Below, one piece after another: positions 1 through 11,810 of a stretch of 64,000 bases of DNA (its first letter is position 1; every line of letters begins with the position of its first letter). Below the pieces are notes generated by a model that did no database searches, was not told the origin of the DNA, and was given only the letters and a program-made list of their open reading frames with translations. A program made the position numbers and the translations under genes. This DNA is from Primulina eburnea (Eukaryota > Streptophyta > Magnoliopsida > Lamiales > Gesneriaceae), in the NCBI RefSeq assembly GCF_022965805.1, contig NC_133116.1:2108001-2172000 (forward strand), in the 5' to 3' direction.

Positions 1-359
1 TTCAGAATGTGTGAAACATCGTGGCGGCAAAAAATCCTCTCAACCATTCCCATACTATCCAAATTCCTATCAAACCCTCTTAAAAAAACACCTTCCAAAC
101 CTAAGAACCTTTTTCGTACTTGATTCTATATGTCCATGGGAGTAGAATTCACTAGTCAAATAATATTTATAGAGAAACAAAACTGATCAAATATTATCCA
201 GTACAAACCCAAGGGGACAACCAACTCACTAGTGGTATGCAGTTGGCTCCTTGGGTTCGAGTCACACTAAGACCGTGCATGTCTAAAGAAGACCAAAACA
301 CGAACCACCATTATCAAATCATGAGAAACAAACATTTGTGTGTAAATAAAGTAGCTTAC
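1..359. other. Presumed LETM1 intron, no exon seen
   Basis: No coding similarity is seen in this stretch. It follows the donor of the last visible LETM1 exon and is probably intron sequence. The part around 220-300 reads like a repeat fragment, but I cannot name it. Confidence 0.4.
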
Positions 360-2317
360 TTTTGAAGTCTCTTTCGAAGCATATAGCGAAGATATGCATC
401 AGTACCACCATATATACCAATGCCCATATACTTGCACATGGTCATCAACCTGGGTCTGAATCAAAGAAATAGATTGAAATTTCAGATCAACGCAACATCA
501 GTGACAGCCACATTGCTGGGCCGCTGACTATATAAAGAAGATAGAATCCAAAAAAATGGAAGAGCATCAAACAATTACCTGCTGATGTTATCCAGAGTAA
601 GTTCATCATTAAACAATTTGGCAAAGCCTAAAATTTCTTCATTGGAGACCCCAGCCCCCCTCCTGACCTGGTCAAGAATTAAGAAAGCAACATCAAAAAG
701 TGGGAAAGCATAGGTGAGAAGTTAACCAAAAGAAAACTTCTCAAATAACTGCTTTGACTTATTAAGTTTCTTGCCTTGTTCATAAATTCATCAAGATCTT
801 CGGCAGTTTTCTTTATTTCTCCGCTTCTTGAGTTTTGAACTTCATTTGCCATTTCTTTTACAGTGTCTTGAAGAAACTTCGCATATTCTATCCTAGCATT
901 CAGCCTCTTCTTTAGGGCTTCCTATTTTAAAGCATTTTATCCAAGATTAATTGAATTCGAGGGAAATACAACAAGAGACATAATATTAAACCAGAAGACA
1001 TCCATATTTGATTGTGTCTTGATAAAAATTTGAGCTAGGTATTTTGGATTTTCCTTACACGATAAGACAATGTAAAAGGTGAACAGATACACAGAACTTC
1101 CTGACGTAAAAAGTAAGGGCCGGGGAGATGAGGTTGAAACACAAAGGCCACAAAGAAGGAACTAAATTAAATATCTCAGACACAGAAATGGATGTGGACA
1201 AATGCTGAAGATATCTCACATCTACATAAATCTACCTGTTCTTTCATCTTGTCCTGGAAGGTCGACGGCAGCATGTTGGGGAACAATTTAAGGAAGACAG
1301 GAAGTAAAAATTCCATGAATGGTACTATAACAAAGACTGCAAAAGGAACCAGCCGGAAAATGTCGGCTGTTGTTCGTGTGAGTTGTTGCCTCTCTCTCCT
1401 GGAAAGAGTTTTCCCACCAGCAAGTTTTAACAATAGTCTTGAGCATATCCTCACATCAACCCAAAGTAGCTTTGTACCCAACCAATAGTGTTGCAATGTC
1501 GATTTAATCTCATCCTTCCAGTGATGCAATTTTTTTGCCCAATCAGCCCTATCAATAGAGGATAAAAATCAACATAATTCAGATAATATCTTTGAGGACT
1601 CCAGAAACAAAAAAAGACATGAGCCTTTTCAGTTCAACCATTCCAACAATATGGGCGGATGAGAAAACATGATAATTTAGTTTTGGGACAAGAGGAACGG
1701 AGAACACAAAGGTTTTACCTGCTCATAGAGGCAACAACCCTTAAAGCTGGACCAATTCCGATAAGCATAGTCCACGTCTTCTTTAGAATAGACTTATCAC
1801 CTTTCTTAGATTCTTGCAGCTGCTTGGCTTTTGCTTTGGCTTTAACTGAGCTCAAGCCTTCAACCGCCTGATCACATTCTTCTGGTGAAGGCTCCTTTTT
1901 CTGCTTGACAGCTGGTTCTTCATTTTTATCGTTGCCACTACCTGTTTCAGGCTGACCGGCCACAGCAGAGGAAAAAGGGTGTGCATACTCTTTTATCCAC
2001 CCATATCCAAAGGGGGGAAATTTTCTTTGCATTCCAAACTCGCAGTGCAAAGATGGGACACCAAATAAGTTGTGCTCGACACATTTTCTCACTAACAAAC
2101 ATGGTATTCCATCTTTGGTTGGAGAATTGGAATCTTTTTTGTCTCCTAGATTTGCACTAGATGATGAATAACCCCCAGCCCAGCTCCAATGTTGTGAATG
2201 ACAAATCCCCGACGTGTTTCCATACTCAGAACTCAACAATCTTTTAACCCAAAATGGAGGTCGCCGAAGTGTATCAATGAGAATATTTTTTCTTCGCCAC
2301 AGTGTTCTAGAAGACAT
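360..2317 (-). CDS. LETM1: LETM1-like mitochondrial inner-membrane protein (5' part; continues beyond the left edge)
   Basis: Five exons are visible: 1719-2317, 1236-1548, 775-921, 579-667 and 360-455. Phases join cleanly (R/ADWAKK, KEQ/EALKK, MNK/VRRGAG, ISR/PRL) and the last exon ends at a GTAAGC donor, so the rest lies left of the window. The first ~30 residues are Arg-rich and acid-poor, like a mitochondrial presequence. Then comes a charged Lys/Glu linker, the LETM1 core ([31 protein letters not shown]), a Pro-containing hydrophobic segment ([15 protein letters not shown]) and the conserved [20 protein letters not shown] and MCKYMG blocks. Known role of the family: cation/proton exchange and volume control in the mitochondrial inner membrane. 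The intron after residues MNK starts with GC instead of GT (AAG|GCAAG). The ATG at 2317 opens the presequence. An untranslated leader intron is possible (donor near 3293). Confidence 0.92.
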
Positions 2318-3738
2318 AATGAAGAACCCTTGTAACGTTTAAATACAATTGAGATAGAACTCTCTGATGTACAAACACATTTAAATCTTTGGCAATGCAC
2401 GTCAAGCTGCATAGTAGAGCTAGAATTAATAAGAGCAAAATAAGTATTTATTAACTTCAAAATAACAAGAAGCTGCAGCTATTGTAAGTTGTGGGTAAGC
2501 GGGTAACCGTTTTGGAACTCCACTCCATTACTTCTTGCCTTCTCAAAACTAGTCATCAACACAAATTTGTGCACACTTTATAATCCTTCCAATTAAGCTC
2601 AAAATTTAAGGAAAATATAGATCAAACTATGAATTTCTCATACACATCCAAGCAAAACTACAATTTTGCCACATATAAATAGGAAAATATTCTTTTAAAT
2701 TTATCCAGTCCATTAATAAGTCGATGAAGTGCTGAAGAGTTTTTCACCATGACTTGGTTGACATATCACACCCGTCCACATTTTACGATGGCATAGGTGA
2801 TCTTAACTGCAATCAATAGGTTGTCAAATAAAAAATAACAAACCATTGATCCGAATAAACTTTACAAACTTTTAACCAAAATGAGGCACTCTTAAGAGTG
2901 CTAAAAGCAGTAGTTAAAATACAATATTCAGCTAGACTAGAGTGTTTTTTCCATTACGTCTGCCATCAAATTTCTACGATTAAACTCAAGCATTGCAATC
3001 ATGCACTAATAAATAAAATAAATTCAAACTTAAAGCTGCCACGCATAATATGGCAGCAAATAAATAACTTTCATAGTCGGAATCTAATACACGGAGACAC
3101 TGAACGGCGACTTCTTCCTGTTTCTATCAATAATTATTTTCATAAAAACCTCCTCCAAATAGGCTTGCATAAGAAATTATACGATCATAAATTTCTTTAA
3201 AAAAACTGCCAAATTAGGAAAATAAATATGAATATAATGACCTGAAAATATGAAGACGATCAATGAACGAGGCGTAATGGAGAAAAAAACTCACTCCATG
3301 TGATTTTCCTTCGTTTCCTGTAGCTTCCTATAGTTTTTGTCAAAGAAAATTCAGTACATTATTGAAATCTGGCAGTTGAATATGGAAGAGGGGAGACATA
3401 TTTTGTAAAAGCGCCCGCTGCCGTGGTTGTACGCTTGGATGTATTTGGCCTTTTGCTGACTTTTCTGTCGGTAAATTAGTCAAACGTACAACTCCGTTTT
3501 ATTTTATATATATATTTATGACGTAATACAAATAACACATATTCTTTAGTATACGATTATCATATCTCAAATATCAATATTGTAGAGGAAAAATAAATAA
3601 ATAAATATTCAAATTACAATAAATTTGATAATTATATTGGTAATAAATTAAAAAAATTAATCACATAGAACATTTTCAAAGAACTGCGAAAAATCGATTC
3701 TAATCCATCATCCGATCGAATTTTTATTAAAGACAAAA
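2318..3738. promoter_or_regulatory. Upstream region and possible 5' leader of LETM1
   Basis: AT-rich sequence upstream of the LETM1 start. On the minus strand an untranslated exon near 3293-3420 could end at a GTGAGT donor and join the region just upstream of the ATG (an AG lies near 2364). No clear TATA box was identified. A 100-codon open frame at 2898-3200 on the plus strand has no recognisable content and is not called. Confidence 0.3.
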
Positions 3739-3858
3739 ACTTGTGTGCCCATGAAAAAGTACTACTTTTTATGCTAAGAGTATTGCTTTTTATTTTGAAT
3801 ATGGGTAAGGTTGACCCGTCTCACCGATTATGATCCGTGAGACGGTCTCACATGAAAC
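3739..3858 (-). repeat. Palindrome-ended MITE-like repeat, copy 1 (one end deleted)
   Basis: Contains the family core (AAGTACTACTTTTTATGC, then TTGACCCGTCTCACCG) and one intact end GTGAGACGGTCTCAC. The other end palindrome is missing. Strand labels for this family are arbitrary. Confidence 0.8.
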
Positions 3859-5620
3859 TTATACTTTATTAAATTCCAAATTCAGAGAAAATCAGAAACA
3901 TAGTTTTCGTAGCAATTCAAAACCTGATCAAATTATTCACTCCTATAGTCCTAGTTTACTTGGTTCAAAGTTGGTAGGCTTAAATAACAAAAAAAAATGT
4001 TAATCCACCAAAATAATAACAAATAAATAAAAAATTGAAATAAGTGCATGAAAATGAATCAGACCGCCCAATGGACCGGTTTATAATTACAGGGCCAGGC
4101 CTTTAAACCCATTATATGGGCCACTCAGGCCCCAATCAAGACTCCATAGTTGTAACCAGGCCTTGTACAAAATTTAGGCCACATTAATTAGATACACTTC
4201 AAACTCGATTTTTGTCAAATTTAACCTTGATTCATTTTCCAAGTAATTACCTGAAGTGAGTTTGGACCATTAGATTTTACACGAAGATATCACGGTTCCA
4301 CACATTGATGCACATAGTTTTGCACCAAAATTTTAAAATCCAATGGTACCGATATATATAATTCTAACCTTTTAGTATTGAGAGAAGAGAAAAATAATAA
4401 TTCGCGGGGGCTGCCTATTATATTTTAGATAATGGAACTTAGATCAATAAAAAAATGTACACAAAATTTTTTTAAAATCGAGAGATTTTGGATGACGAAC
4501 TTGATCCAAAATCACTTATGTTATGTATGTGTGTTGGGGCAATATGTGTGTGCATATGAATTGGTGAAATGAAATAGTTTGAGCAGTAAATTTGACCTCC
4601 AAAAATACAGGAAAAGGGAGACTTTGAAAATTCGAATATACAGAAAGCAATTTGGCTTTTGCATCGTACCCAAAGACAGACGACGAGATAATTTGTGTAT
4701 GTGAATGTTACTACAACACACGAATAGTGATTATATCCAATTCCTACACAGGAAAGTTGGTGAAATGCTTTCAAAGAGAGGGGGACAAAAAGCATATTGT
4801 AAAAGTAGTCATTAAGGAGAGAGAGAGAGAGAGAGAATGGCAATTAATATATTAAAATATAATGAAAAATATGGATAAATGCTATTATTTTTTTTTTCGT
4901 TTTTTGAATAATATTCCTATAAAAATAGTTGAAAATATTGGTTACTGTAAAATAAAAAAGAACGTGAATGTTTTTATGTGACTATTTTATTCGGGTTTTC
5001 ATAGTTTAATGTATATGCAAATATACAGTATGTGTAAGATAAAAATAATTGTCGATTAAAATGGTTGATATGTTTTGAGTTTTAGTAATGTAGATTGACA
5101 AAATTTGTTTTTTGTAATTTTTTGTTTGAATCACAAAATATCGTTTATTTGACATCGATGATCTCCTATGTGTTAACAATAAAATTTTTATTGCACACAT
5201 TAAAATATACTTAAACAAAAATAAATGAAAACGACAAATATTTTTCCTCTGATTTTGAAATATTGGGGGTTCTTTCCTCTGTTTTGCCCTTCATTTTTGG
5301 TAATATTAATTTTAATTTCAATCACATGTGTAACGTAGAAAAAGAAACAATGTCAAAAAAATTATATTCGATAAATTAAGTAGTTTCGAGCAAAAAAAGA
5401 TAAAAATAATAATTAGCTATAAAATGGAGTAGGAGAGTTTTTGCTTCTTCTTCTTCTTTTTCTGTAATAACAAAATTGCCAACTGATGTAGAAATTAAAA
5501 TTGTATGCTATTTATAAGATGTATCATATATAAAGAATCTGCATGTTTTCTTAGTATAACCAATTTGTAAATCTGTCGTTTGGTCTCTATCAAATTCCGA
5601 TCATTCACATGTATATAAAT
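3859..5620. other. AT-rich intergenic region
   Basis: No gene recognised. It holds a (GA)n microsatellite at about 4818-4836. Short open frames around 4472-4855 and 5006-5218 have biased, low-complexity composition and no family signature. Confidence 0.5.
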
Positions 5621-5621
5621 G

Positions 5622-5820
5622 TCGGGAAATTGACCTTCAGTCCCCAGCCGTCGATTTTTTTTGTGTTCAGTGCCTGTGTATTTTTTTAGTACCACATTTC
5701 CACATGAAGTGTACCACATTTTCACATTAAGTGTATCACATTTTGTATGACATAGTACCACAATTTTGTGAATAGAGAGTGAACCAAATAAATGTTTTGA
5801 TTGTGGATATTTCCCCGACT
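5622..5820. mobile_element. Small MITE-like element with GTCGGGAAAT ends
   Basis: About 197 bp bounded by imperfect inverted ends: GTCGGGAAATTGACC at 5622 and, on the other strand, GTCGGGGAAATATCC at 5818. Inside are three to four tandem units around GTACCACATTTTCACAT. No coding capacity. The transposon class is not determined. Confidence 0.5.
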
Positions 5821-6280
5821 TCCCCACATGTCTATACTACTCTATTTCAAAACAAATTATAAAACCACTCATGTTTCACGAATTAATTACAAGATTTGAC
5901 AAAACTAAAACTAAAAAAAAAAAACCTTGAATAGGTGCATTATGTGTTGTATATATAAACCGAAAATAAATCAAAAATAGATGTGTTTTCGCTCACGATA
6001 TGTTGTTTTCTCGACTTCCTTCCCTCTCTGTGTTTTCAATCAAATTTGTAGGAAAATTAATGTGCGCTGTCAAAGCTCAAGAAGCAATGGAAAAGGAACA
6101 ATCAATCTGTCCGCACCATTATTTACATTTCTAGAAATATGAGATATTATTAGGATTAGTCAAGTCAAAATCAGATTCATTATTATTGATTAAATACAAA
6201 TATATTACACAGTACCTACTCTTTTTAACAACCAACGACTTTTAGTTACTCATGCTCTTGATCTTCTTTTTCTCAATAGA
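5821..6280. other. AT-rich intergenic region
   Basis: Nothing recognisable; A/T homopolymers and short pyrimidine tracts only. Confidence 0.4.
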
Positions 6281-6454
6281 TCTTTTGTGAAATACTTTCA
6301 CGAATATTTATTTGTGAGATTGATCAATCCTACCGATATTCACAATAAAAAATAATATTCTTAACATAAAAAGTAATATTTTTTCATGAATGACCCAAAT
6401 AAGATATCTATCTCACAAAATACGATTCGTAAAACTATCTCACACAATTTTTTG
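6281..6454. repeat. Palindrome-ended MITE-like repeat, copy 2 (degenerate ends)
   Basis: Near full length (~170 bp). The core TACCGATATTCACAATAAAA and GACCCAAATAAGATATC is clear. The end palindromes are eroded (GTGAAATACTTTCAC at the left end). Confidence 0.85.
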
Positions 6455-7407
6455 TTTTTTTCTTAATATTCAAACAATCTGAATATCTTGAATGTGAAAC
6501 ATTTATTTATTTATCATTACAACATAAGAAAGTTCAACTCAAACTTAATTATATACCTTATTATTTTAAGTAGATCGATGGATTAATATACACTTGGTGC
6601 AATATTCCATTTAAATTTCTCGCTATTTCAGGCAAATAGTAACATAGTTTCGCGTACATCGACAATCCTTAATTTCATATCAATATTTTTCGATAACAAA
6701 TGGCAAGATTGTACCAAAAGTCAAACAAATCGAAGTTATCATATAAAAATCAAATTTTGTATATATAGTGGACCGAACCCAGGATGATAAAGTTAGTAGA
6801 CCAAAAATCTTATATATTTCTCGTAAAATATAAGTTAATTATATTATTCTGAATAAGCACACGTATGGTATTATTTAAAAGGAAAAAAAAAAATTAATTT
6901 ATATAATGTGACAGATGATTATCATGTTTATTTAGAGTACATCATAAATATAATATGCATAGTTTTTGATTAGGTTTGGGGCAGTGTCATGGTGTTGGCG
7001 CTATCTAATAAATGCAAAGGACGGTGTCACTTTAGTAGCTAGCTTTTGCAAGTACCATATACCAATAAGTAGTAATATATATTTTACTGGATATGTAACA
7101 TTAGGGTAACCATCAAGTTGACAATAATATGGTCTTTATTTTTTATAATTATATATATATATATACATTTACACGTGACTTATTATCATTTTTTTTAAGT
7201 GTATGTATTGATTAAAAATATAGTATCTCAATAATGTTCCATATGTCGGGTACATAATACATATTAATGTCGATTGTGTTAATGCGATAATATTTTTATG
7301 ATAACTATAATATGTGAAAAAAATTATCAAAAAAATTTATGTTACCATGTGTGAACTCTCATCCATAATTATTTGTTAAAAATATGTATATATGTATGTA
7401 TGTATAT

Positions 7408-7444
<37 letters not shown>

Positions 7445-8043
7445 GAGGAACAGAAGGGAAGTATCAGAGTTCAGAGGGACAACCCGAAATAAATGCTACC
7501 ATTTTCTTTTTTTCTTTTGGCATTTGGCTTCTTCGATAGGCGTGCTTCTGTCGGGCCAGATATCCTCTCTCCCCCCTCGCCTTTATAACCCGTCCCTCTC
7601 ACTTCATGCCCTCCACTAGATAGCTAGACAAATACAAATTATAATTATTAAACAAATTATATTTCGCTCCTTCTTTTTCGAATAATAATTTATATATATA
7701 TATTATATAGAATATAATAATTTTATACTTGCTCATATGTATATTTGATTTTTTTGTGATTTTGATAATTATTTTATTAATTTCAGATTTAGTATCATTT
7801 TCCTATTTGACATTATTGTGTCCAATATCATACAATATCATATGAGCACGATGATGACCGGGTGAATTGAATCCGAGTTCGATGGGGCAATTACACAGGG
7901 TTATGTTGGTTTCTGTGATGACGTCGGAACTCGAGTGAAAGTGTCGGGGCTTGAAGTATCTGCACAATTGAGGGAGTGGTGAAGATTAATGGAGCGCTAG
8001 AAGATTCACCGGCGTAGTCGATCAAATATTCGATATCAAGAGA
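6455..8043. other. AT-rich intergenic region with GA microsatellite
   Basis: Contains (TA)n runs and a pure (GA)14-15 tract at 7412-7440. This is followed by a pyrimidine-rich stretch with a TATA-like CTTTATAACC near 7580. No coding exon or known small RNA was recognised downstream. The stretch 7860-8040 is more GC-balanced and might belong to the 5' part of the LINE that follows. Confidence 0.4.
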
Positions 8044-11000
8044 ATGTATAGAGAATATATATATTTATTGCAAAAATATCTGAATGAATTAATATCAAGC
8101 AAACCTGCTATTCATAGGGAAAAAATAAATGAAGGCTTTGTTTTCAGTGTCGAGTTGCTACTCATAGCGAGATGGACGCTCATTTTCTGTTCTTTCACAC
8201 TATCAAATCTGACAACTCAAGCCACTTTCAGTCTAGTCACAACACTCCTATATGTGCTAAAAGACCTGCTAATGATTATCGAGACATGGCATCTCATACC
8301 TGTGAACTCGGAAATGACACCTGCATCGGGGTGCTTAGGTGGATAATCGTAACGTGGATCACTGCCTACTAATTACATTACCCGAGCTCTCATTGCCCGG
8401 CTCAGCTGAGAGCCCGACTCCTCTTGAGCAATGGTCGGTTTACTCAACTTTTCGGCTTCCTGACTACTCAAAATCCAAAGAGTTGATGGATTTTCTTCGC
8501 ATTCGAGGTAAAGGTATGAATTTTGTTCACAATTTTGCAATTAATAGCAAAGGTAGAATCTTCGTCTTGTGGAATCCACATACGGTTAGATTGATTATTG
8601 ATGGTATTACGGATCAAGCGATTCATGTTACTGCAGAATGTTTGCTTACTTATAAGACATTTTGCGTTTCTTTTGTGTATGGTTTTAATACGATTGTGCA
8701 GCGTAGGACTCTTTGGGAGGACTTGAAATCAGTTGGGCACAACTGCCGTATTCCTTGGATCCTAATGGGGGATTTCAATAATGTATTATCACAGTCGGAG
8801 AAGAAAGGTGGTTTGAAAATTAAGAACTATCAAACTAAAGATTTTGTTGATTGTGTGGCTTCTTTGGACTTGTTGGATATGAAATCAACAGGTTGCTTCT
8901 TCACTTGGTTTAGCCCATCGGTTTGTTGTAAGTTGGATCGTGTTCTTATTGATCAACGTTGGATTACTGCGAAATTTGAAGGGATAGTCAATTTCATTGC
9001 TCCGGGATGCGTATCCGATCACACGCTTGCTGTGGTAACAGTGATTGAGAAACAAAAACATTCTGTTAAACCGTTCAAGTTTTTTAATATGTGGACACTT
9101 TCTGATGAGTTCTTACATGTTGTTTCTAGTGGTTGGAGATTTCAGGGGCACGGCACGGCACAATACAGACTGAAGCAATTGTTCGCAGGCCTTAAAAAGC
9201 CACTGCAAAAGTTGAACCGTTACAAATTTAGCAACATTTCGGGTAGAGCAACTGCGCTAAAGAATAATTTGGAGAAGTTGCAATTGGATATGCTGCATAG
9301 TGGAATCATGCCACCAGATTATGGAAATGTCAAAAAGCGCACTGAAATTATGCTAGAAGCTGAACGTTTGTTCATTGCACAAAAAGCCAAGATCAATTAT
9401 TTGAAACAAGGTGATCGGTGTACAAAGTTTTTCCATGATTTGATTAAGAGAAACAACAAAAGAAATGCAATCGGGTCTATCAAGAGGTTGGATGGCAGTA
9501 CTTGCGAAGATTCTGATGATGTTGCTCGGTGTTTTGTTCATTATTATGAAGACTTACTAGGCACCAAAGTGGCCACTACTTCGCTTGATGAGGATATTTT
9601 CAATGAAGGTAAATGTGTCCTTGATACTCAATGGTTTGAGCTTGTATCACCAGTTACAACAGATGAGATAGAGTTGGCTTTGCATGATATTGATGATGAT
9701 AAAGCTCCTGGGTCAGATGGATTTGGGGCTAAATTCTTTAAGAGTTCTTGGAATATTATCAAGAACGATGTCACATCAGCGGTCCTAGAATTCTTCAATC
9801 GTGCGAACATCCTTAAGCAGTGGAATCATTCTTTAATTGCACTTGTTCCCAAGAAAGATACGGCGGATTCGATCAAAGACTATAGACCTATATCCTGTTG
9901 CACGGTATTTTACAAGATTATATCGAAAATTATTGTGAACAGATTGCGGGGTATCATGGGAGAGTTAATTGATGGGGCGCAAGCGGCATTCTTGAAAGGG
10001 CGATCTATTGTTGACAACATTCATTTGGCTCAAGAATTGTTCAGAAAGTATGCGCGGAAACGTGGTACACCACGATGCACTATGAAGATAGATCTAGAAA
10101 AAGCATATGATACCGTTGATTGGGGATTCCTCAAATCGGCTCTTGTATCTTTCAACTTCCCAACAAAGTTTGTTGATTGGATTATGGAATGTGTCACAAC
10201 AACTTCTTACTCTGTCGTGATTAATGGGCAGTACCATGGCCACTTCCATGGAAAGAGAGGGCTACGTCAAGGTGACCCTCTTTCTCCACTTTTATTTACG
10301 CTTTGTCTTGAGGTGTTATCTCGCATGCTCAAAAGAATTTCTAGGTCACAGCAATTCGGCTTCCACCCGAAATGTCTTAATCTGCGGATCACACACTTAG
10401 CTTATGCTGATGACTTACTCCTATTCTCCAAAGGGGACAAGTGTAGCGTATTGATGCTTATGGATTGCCTTAACAGATTTGGTGACATGGCAGGTTTGCG
10501 TATGAATGCATTGAAATCTAACATTTACTTTGCTAGCATTGATGATATGTGCTGTCAGGAGATTATTCAAGATACGGGGTTCGCCATTGGCACGCTACCA
10601 TTCCGTTATTTGGGTGTGCCACTTGCGGCATCCAAGCTCCAAGCGAGTGATTATAATGTTCTTGTTGACAGGATTTCGAATAAGGTTAGGGCATGGCCTA
10701 GACACTCCTTATCTTATGCGGGGAAGATTGAATTGATTAGATCTGTGATTCAAGGTGTTGAATGTTTTTGGTTGTCAATACTGCCTGTGCCGTACTGTGT
10801 GCTAGATATGGTGAATTCTATCTGTCGTAAATTTGTTTGGCCATCTAAGCGCCCTCCAATTGCTTGGTCCATGCTATGCAAACCGATAGCAGATGGGGGC
10901 CTCGGGTTAAAGAACTTAAGGGCGTGGAATTGTGCTTTGCTTACTAAAACTTTATGGAATATTCACATGAAGAAAGATAGTCTATGGATTAAATGGGTGA

Positions 11001-11810
11001 ACCACGTTTACAGTTGTTTTGGGGGAGTATGGAATTGGCAATGGCATAAGGATGTATCTCCTTTAATCAAGAACATTTTGCGAATTAGAGATGATTTAAT
11101 ACGGGTAGAAGGCTCGGTTGAGGCTGCAGTACATCGGCTAAACAGCTGGTTTAATTCACCACATGGGTTATCTAAAGCATATGAGTTTTTTGTTGATGCA
11201 AAGGGTGTTTGGCCGTGGAAGCCTCTCATCACAAAGAACTGCATACTACCGAAACACCGCTTCAGTTTGTGGTTGCTCGCACATGGCAAGCTGTTGACAA
11301 GAGATAGATTGGGGCATGTCTTGGATCAAAGGTGCGTGTTATGCCTCAATGATATTGAATCTGTAAAACACCTATTCTTTGAATGCCCTGTAACTTCGGG
11401 TATTTGGGATGCTGTTCGTGAGTGGTTGGACATGAAGAAGTTAATGAAATCTCCGGCGAGCATTTTACGAGCGTTCAGAACAGTGTATAGAGGCAGATCG
11501 GTACTCAACAAGATGAGGATAACTGCACTATCGGCCACCGTTTATCATATCTGGAATCAAAGAAATCGTCTCATGTTCGAAGATGAAAAGATGAGCGCAA
11601 ATGATATTCTCTTCAAGATCAAATTACATACATATCGTTGTGTGCCGGAAGCTACTCATGTTTTATATGAGTCGTAGTATGATGTATTAAGACTGTCTTG
11701 TTTGATTCTGTTTGATTATGGTTTTCTCCTGGGGATGCCCAGCGTATCTGTATTGCAACTTTTTTACCAATTTTAATGGAGTAATTCATTAAAAAAAAAA
11801 AATAAATAAA
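8044..11810 (+). mobile_element. L1-clade LINE retrotransposon, apparently 5'-truncated
   Basis: The element consists of an endonuclease/reverse transcriptase ORF (8339-11677), a short 3' UTR and an interrupted A-rich tail (about 11790-11810). The left limit is uncertain. The 300 bp before the ORF has open but unrecognised frames and may be remnant 5' sequence. No convincing target-site duplication was found. Confidence 0.8.
8339..11677 (+). CDS. LINE endonuclease / reverse transcriptase polyprotein
   Basis: A 1112-codon uninterrupted frame. Endonuclease motifs are GDFNNVLSQSEKKGG (~144), CKLDRVLIDQRW (~197) and VSDHTLAV (~225). Reverse transcriptase motifs run KDYRPISCCTVFYKIISK, AAFLKGRSIVDNIHLA, MKIDLEKAYDTVDW, GLRQGDPLSPLLFTLCLE and the catalytic YADD in HLAYADDLLLFSKGD. 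The C-terminus carries the zf-RVT block (KHRFSLWLLAHGKLLTRDRL, then CVLC and HLFFEC). The usual endonuclease start (SWNxRG and the ETK motif with the catalytic Glu) is absent: the first ~60 residues are unrelated, so the element is probably truncated or rearranged at its 5' end and the ATG at 8339 may be fortuitous. The absence of stops over 3.3 kb suggests a fairly young copy. No RNase H domain was seen. Confidence 0.93.
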   Translation: MDNRNVDHCLLITLPELSLPGSAESPTPLEQWSVYSTFRLPDYSKSKELMDFLRIRGKGMNFVHNFAINSKGRIFVLWNPHTVRLIIDGITDQAIHVTAECLLTYKTFCVSFVYGFNTIVQRRTLWEDLKSVGHNCRIPWILMGDFNNVLSQSEKKGGLKIKNYQTKDFVDCVASLDLLDMKSTGCFFTWFSPSVCCKLDRVLIDQRWITAKFEGIVNFIAPGCVSDHTLAVVTVIEKQKHSVKPFKFFNMWTLSDEFLHVVSSGWRFQGHGTAQYRLKQLFAGLKKPLQKLNRYKFSNISGRATALKNNLEKLQLDMLHSGIMPPDYGNVKKRTEIMLEAERLFIAQKAKINYLKQGDRCTKFFHDLIKRNNKRNAIGSIKRLDGSTCEDSDDVARCFVHYYEDLLGTKVATTSLDEDIFNEGKCVLDTQWFELVSPVTTDEIELALHDIDDDKAPGSDGFGAKFFKSSWNIIKNDVTSAVLEFFNRANILKQWNHSLIALVPKKDTADSIKDYRPISCCTVFYKIISKIIVNRLRGIMGELIDGAQAAFLKGRSIVDNIHLAQELFRKYARKRGTPRCTMKIDLEKAYDTVDWGFLKSALVSFNFPTKFVDWIMECVTTTSYSVVINGQYHGHFHGKRGLRQGDPLSPLLFTLCLEVLSRMLKRISRSQQFGFHPKCLNLRITHLAYADDLLLFSKGDKCSVLMLMDCLNRFGDMAGLRMNALKSNIYFASIDDMCCQEIIQDTGFAIGTLPFRYLGVPLAASKLQASDYNVLVDRISNKVRAWPRHSLSYAGKIELIRSVIQGVECFWLSILPVPYCVLDMVNSICRKFVWPSKRPPIAWSMLCKPIADGGLGLKNLRAWNCALLTKTLWNIHMKKDSLWIKWVNHVYSCFGGVWNWQWHKDVSPLIKNILRIRDDLIRVEGSVEAAVHRLNSWFNSPHGLSKAYEFFVDAKGVWPWKPLITKNCILPKHRFSLWLLAHGKLLTRDRLGHVLDQRCVLCLNDIESVKHLFFECPVTSGIWDAVREWLDMKKLMKSPASILRAFRTVYRGRSVLNKMRITALSATVYHIWNQRNRLMFEDEKMSANDILFKIKLHTYRCVPEATHVLYES

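Noticed and set aside
2898..3200. 100-codon open frame on the plus strand
   Set aside because: Lies in the probable leader region of LETM1 on the other strand, has no recognisable motif and a composition expected of AT-rich non-coding DNA.
7412..7640. GA tract plus TATA-like CTTTATAACC as a promoter of an unseen gene or microRNA
   Set aside because: No mature microRNA sequence known to me and no coding exon follows; a GA microsatellite alone does not make a promoter.
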